Shown here one piece after another: positions 62,420 to 64,000 of a stretch of DNA of 64,000 bases. A model generated the notes under the pieces. That model did not search any database. It had not been told where the DNA came from and saw only the letters and a program-made list of their open reading frames with translations. Source of the stretch: Chinchilla lanigera (Eukaryota > Chordata > Mammalia > Rodentia > Chinchillidae). Within the stretch, counting starts at the first letter, position 1, and each line of letters opens with the position of its first letter. The stretch lies in assembly GCF_000276665.1 (NCBI RefSeq), contig NW_004955418.1, positions 7,094,489 to 7,158,488 on the forward strand, read 5' to 3'. A program made the position numbers and the translations under genes.

Positions 62420-62864
62420 TGGGTTCATTTATTTTTCCACAGCAGTGAAGATGTAGAGATATCGGGATGGCCATTTAGAGAACCCTTTTCTGATCTCATC
62501 CAAGGCTGCGGTGGTCTGCCAAGTGTGTACAAAATATTTTCAGGGTCCAACTAGGAAACTGCATTACCATTTGCAGATTCTGTGCACCTGTTTTTTCCCC
62601 ATAGAGTCTCGTACCTGAGAAACATGGAAAAATGTTCTTTTCCTAAATTGAAGAACTCAGCTGTAGTCTAAATGAAATGGGATAAATTATCTTTTTCACA
62701 ATTATCCATTAAAGAGAGAATTAGAATTAATATTAATCACAGATGTTTCATCAAGTTTTATTATCAACCAGATTGACTGCCAAAGTGCTTTCTGGAAGAC
62801 ATTTTCTCTCCCTCCCCCACCTGCTACTGAGAACAAACTGTTATTATGGGCCCTTAGATAAAGA

Positions 62865-63035
62865 TTAATGGTTTTGGCAATTCATTTGAGGAAATCCATA
62901 TTTTACTGTACATTCCACTTCAGTTGAAGGCATTGCTGAAAAGCACGGTTTGTCATTTACTGATAAAATTATACAGTGGAGACACATGATAGGATAATTT
63001 TATCTACCATCATTAGAACCAGGTTAATCAGCAGA
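62865..63035. promoter_or_regulatory. Candidate conserved intronic element
   Basis: Non-repetitive block with AAGATTAATGG, GGCAATTCATTTG, ACTGATAAAATTATAC, GATAGGATAATTTTATC and GGTTAATCAGCAGATATC. Homeodomain, GATA-type and ATCAG motifs cluster. Function inferred. Confidence 0.25.
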
Positions 63036-64000
63036 TATCACCCAGCCCCTATTTTAAAAAAGAGAATAAAATAATAAAAAATAGAAACTGTACAGAATTT
63101 CACTAAACAAGATGACAGGAATTCAAAAATGGTTCTTATATTGCATATTGTTGTCTTCAAATTAGTTGTTTAGATTACCAGATATAAGCATGAAAAATTG
63201 GTCAAAAACTTAAAAACTGCTGCAAACCTTGTTGGTAAATAAAATGAACAAAATATCTATGTATTTTTAGTATTTATGGAGCCATGTTTTTACCTCTCAT
63301 ATCTAAATTACTTTAATATTTTCATTTCTGACTATTCTCTGGAATAATTAATTGCTAAGTATGTTGGCCTTATAATAACTGTGAACATTTGATAATGTTC
63401 TATCCATTGGCAAAGTATACCATAAAACAGTGCTATATTCATTAAGGTTCTCTCCTTGTAAGCAATATTTATCAATTCCAGATGAAGAACTTTTTCCTTC
63501 TTTTCACTGAAGGCCCCAGGGTGAACAGGAGCCAAGACCTTACTGGGGGCTGTCTCATCAACATAGAGCCTTTCAATTTTCTTAGATCTAGTATTTGTCT
63601 ACCCCTTGTATCATCCTATTCAGGATCCAAGTTCCTGGGACATGGGATTTGATTGACATATATGCATTTCTTCTGGAAAGGTTAAAGAATAAACCTTGAC
63701 TGTCAGCCTTAAAACAGTGTGGAATAAGAAAAGAAGAGTTCTTTAAAGTTTTTCTTGTTGGTTTGTTTTTCAACCTAAAGAAGATAGGCAGTAATGCTGA
63801 GCAGGCAAAAACAACCACTGGCCAAAATAGGGGTATATTTCATTGACAAAAAATAGTGTTGAATAGGTGGAATGGTTCAAAACAAAAGAGAAAAATCTAT
63901 GTCATCCTTTCAGTATAACAGGGACAGAACATCATTTTATCACCTATATTTCTAGTTTGCTATACAATGATATTCTATGTGAGTCGAGTACTTTGGTAGT

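Larger units (their letters stand above)
61116..64000. other. Intronic, no gene seen
   Basis: AT-rich; contains a 16-bp direct repeat pair at 62.38 kb and a candidate conserved block at 62.87-63.03 kb. No exon 3 recognised. Confidence 0.5.

Overview
This window is mammalian nuclear DNA. It is AT-rich, dense in interspersed repeats, and contains one recognisable coding exon with canonical splice signals. The exon (48255-48547, + strand) encodes residues of ephrin-A5 (EFNA5): most of the Eph receptor-binding domain, matching the family residue for residue as far as I can recall. Everything to its left (1-48254) is therefore the 3' part of intron 1. Everything to its right (48548-64000) is the 5' part of intron 2. 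Exon 1 (signal peptide), exon 3 and the GPI-signal exons are not present. No second gene, RNA gene, CRISPR array or prokaryotic-type operon was found; nearly all other open reading frames are chance or repeat-derived.

Organism: a rodent, probably not a mouse-like murid. The young SINEs are tRNA-derived ID-type elements with visible A and B boxes, at about 15.98, 18.03, 28.74 and 58.46 kb, plus one joined to a B1 at 54.45 kb. There are also 7SL-derived B1 elements (35.4 and 41.3 kb on +, 2.5 and 39.5 kb on -) with the B1-type internal duplication. A composite of B1 followed by ID is known from squirrel-, dormouse- and beaver-like lineages. I cannot name the species from sequence alone.

Layout: 1-20 kb is intron 1 with (TG)n microsatellites and few SINEs. 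20-32 kb carries ancient L2 and MIR copies. 35-39.6 kb holds an L1 3' end, a B1, an MLT1-type MaLR LTR and, at about 38.9-39.3 kb, the strongest non-coding candidate enhancer, crowded with TAAT homeodomain cores. 41-47.7 kb has a B1 with clear target-site duplication, MIRs, an L3/CR1 fossil and a possible Tigger-like fossil. 48.2 kb is exon 2. 49-64 kb is intron 2 with MER5-like, L2, MIR, ID/B1 and rodent MaLR-like LTR fossils.

Functionally, the window contributes the middle of the EFNA5 transcript, and any regulatory function would lie in the intronic conserved-looking blocks listed under findings. No previously undescribed gene system is evident. The observations most worth a second look are the homeodomain-rich block near 39 kb, the open reading frames running through both sides of exon 2, a paired perfect palindrome at 24.7 kb, and several other palindromes and small tandem duplications. 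All repeat-family names are from pattern memory, without a database search.
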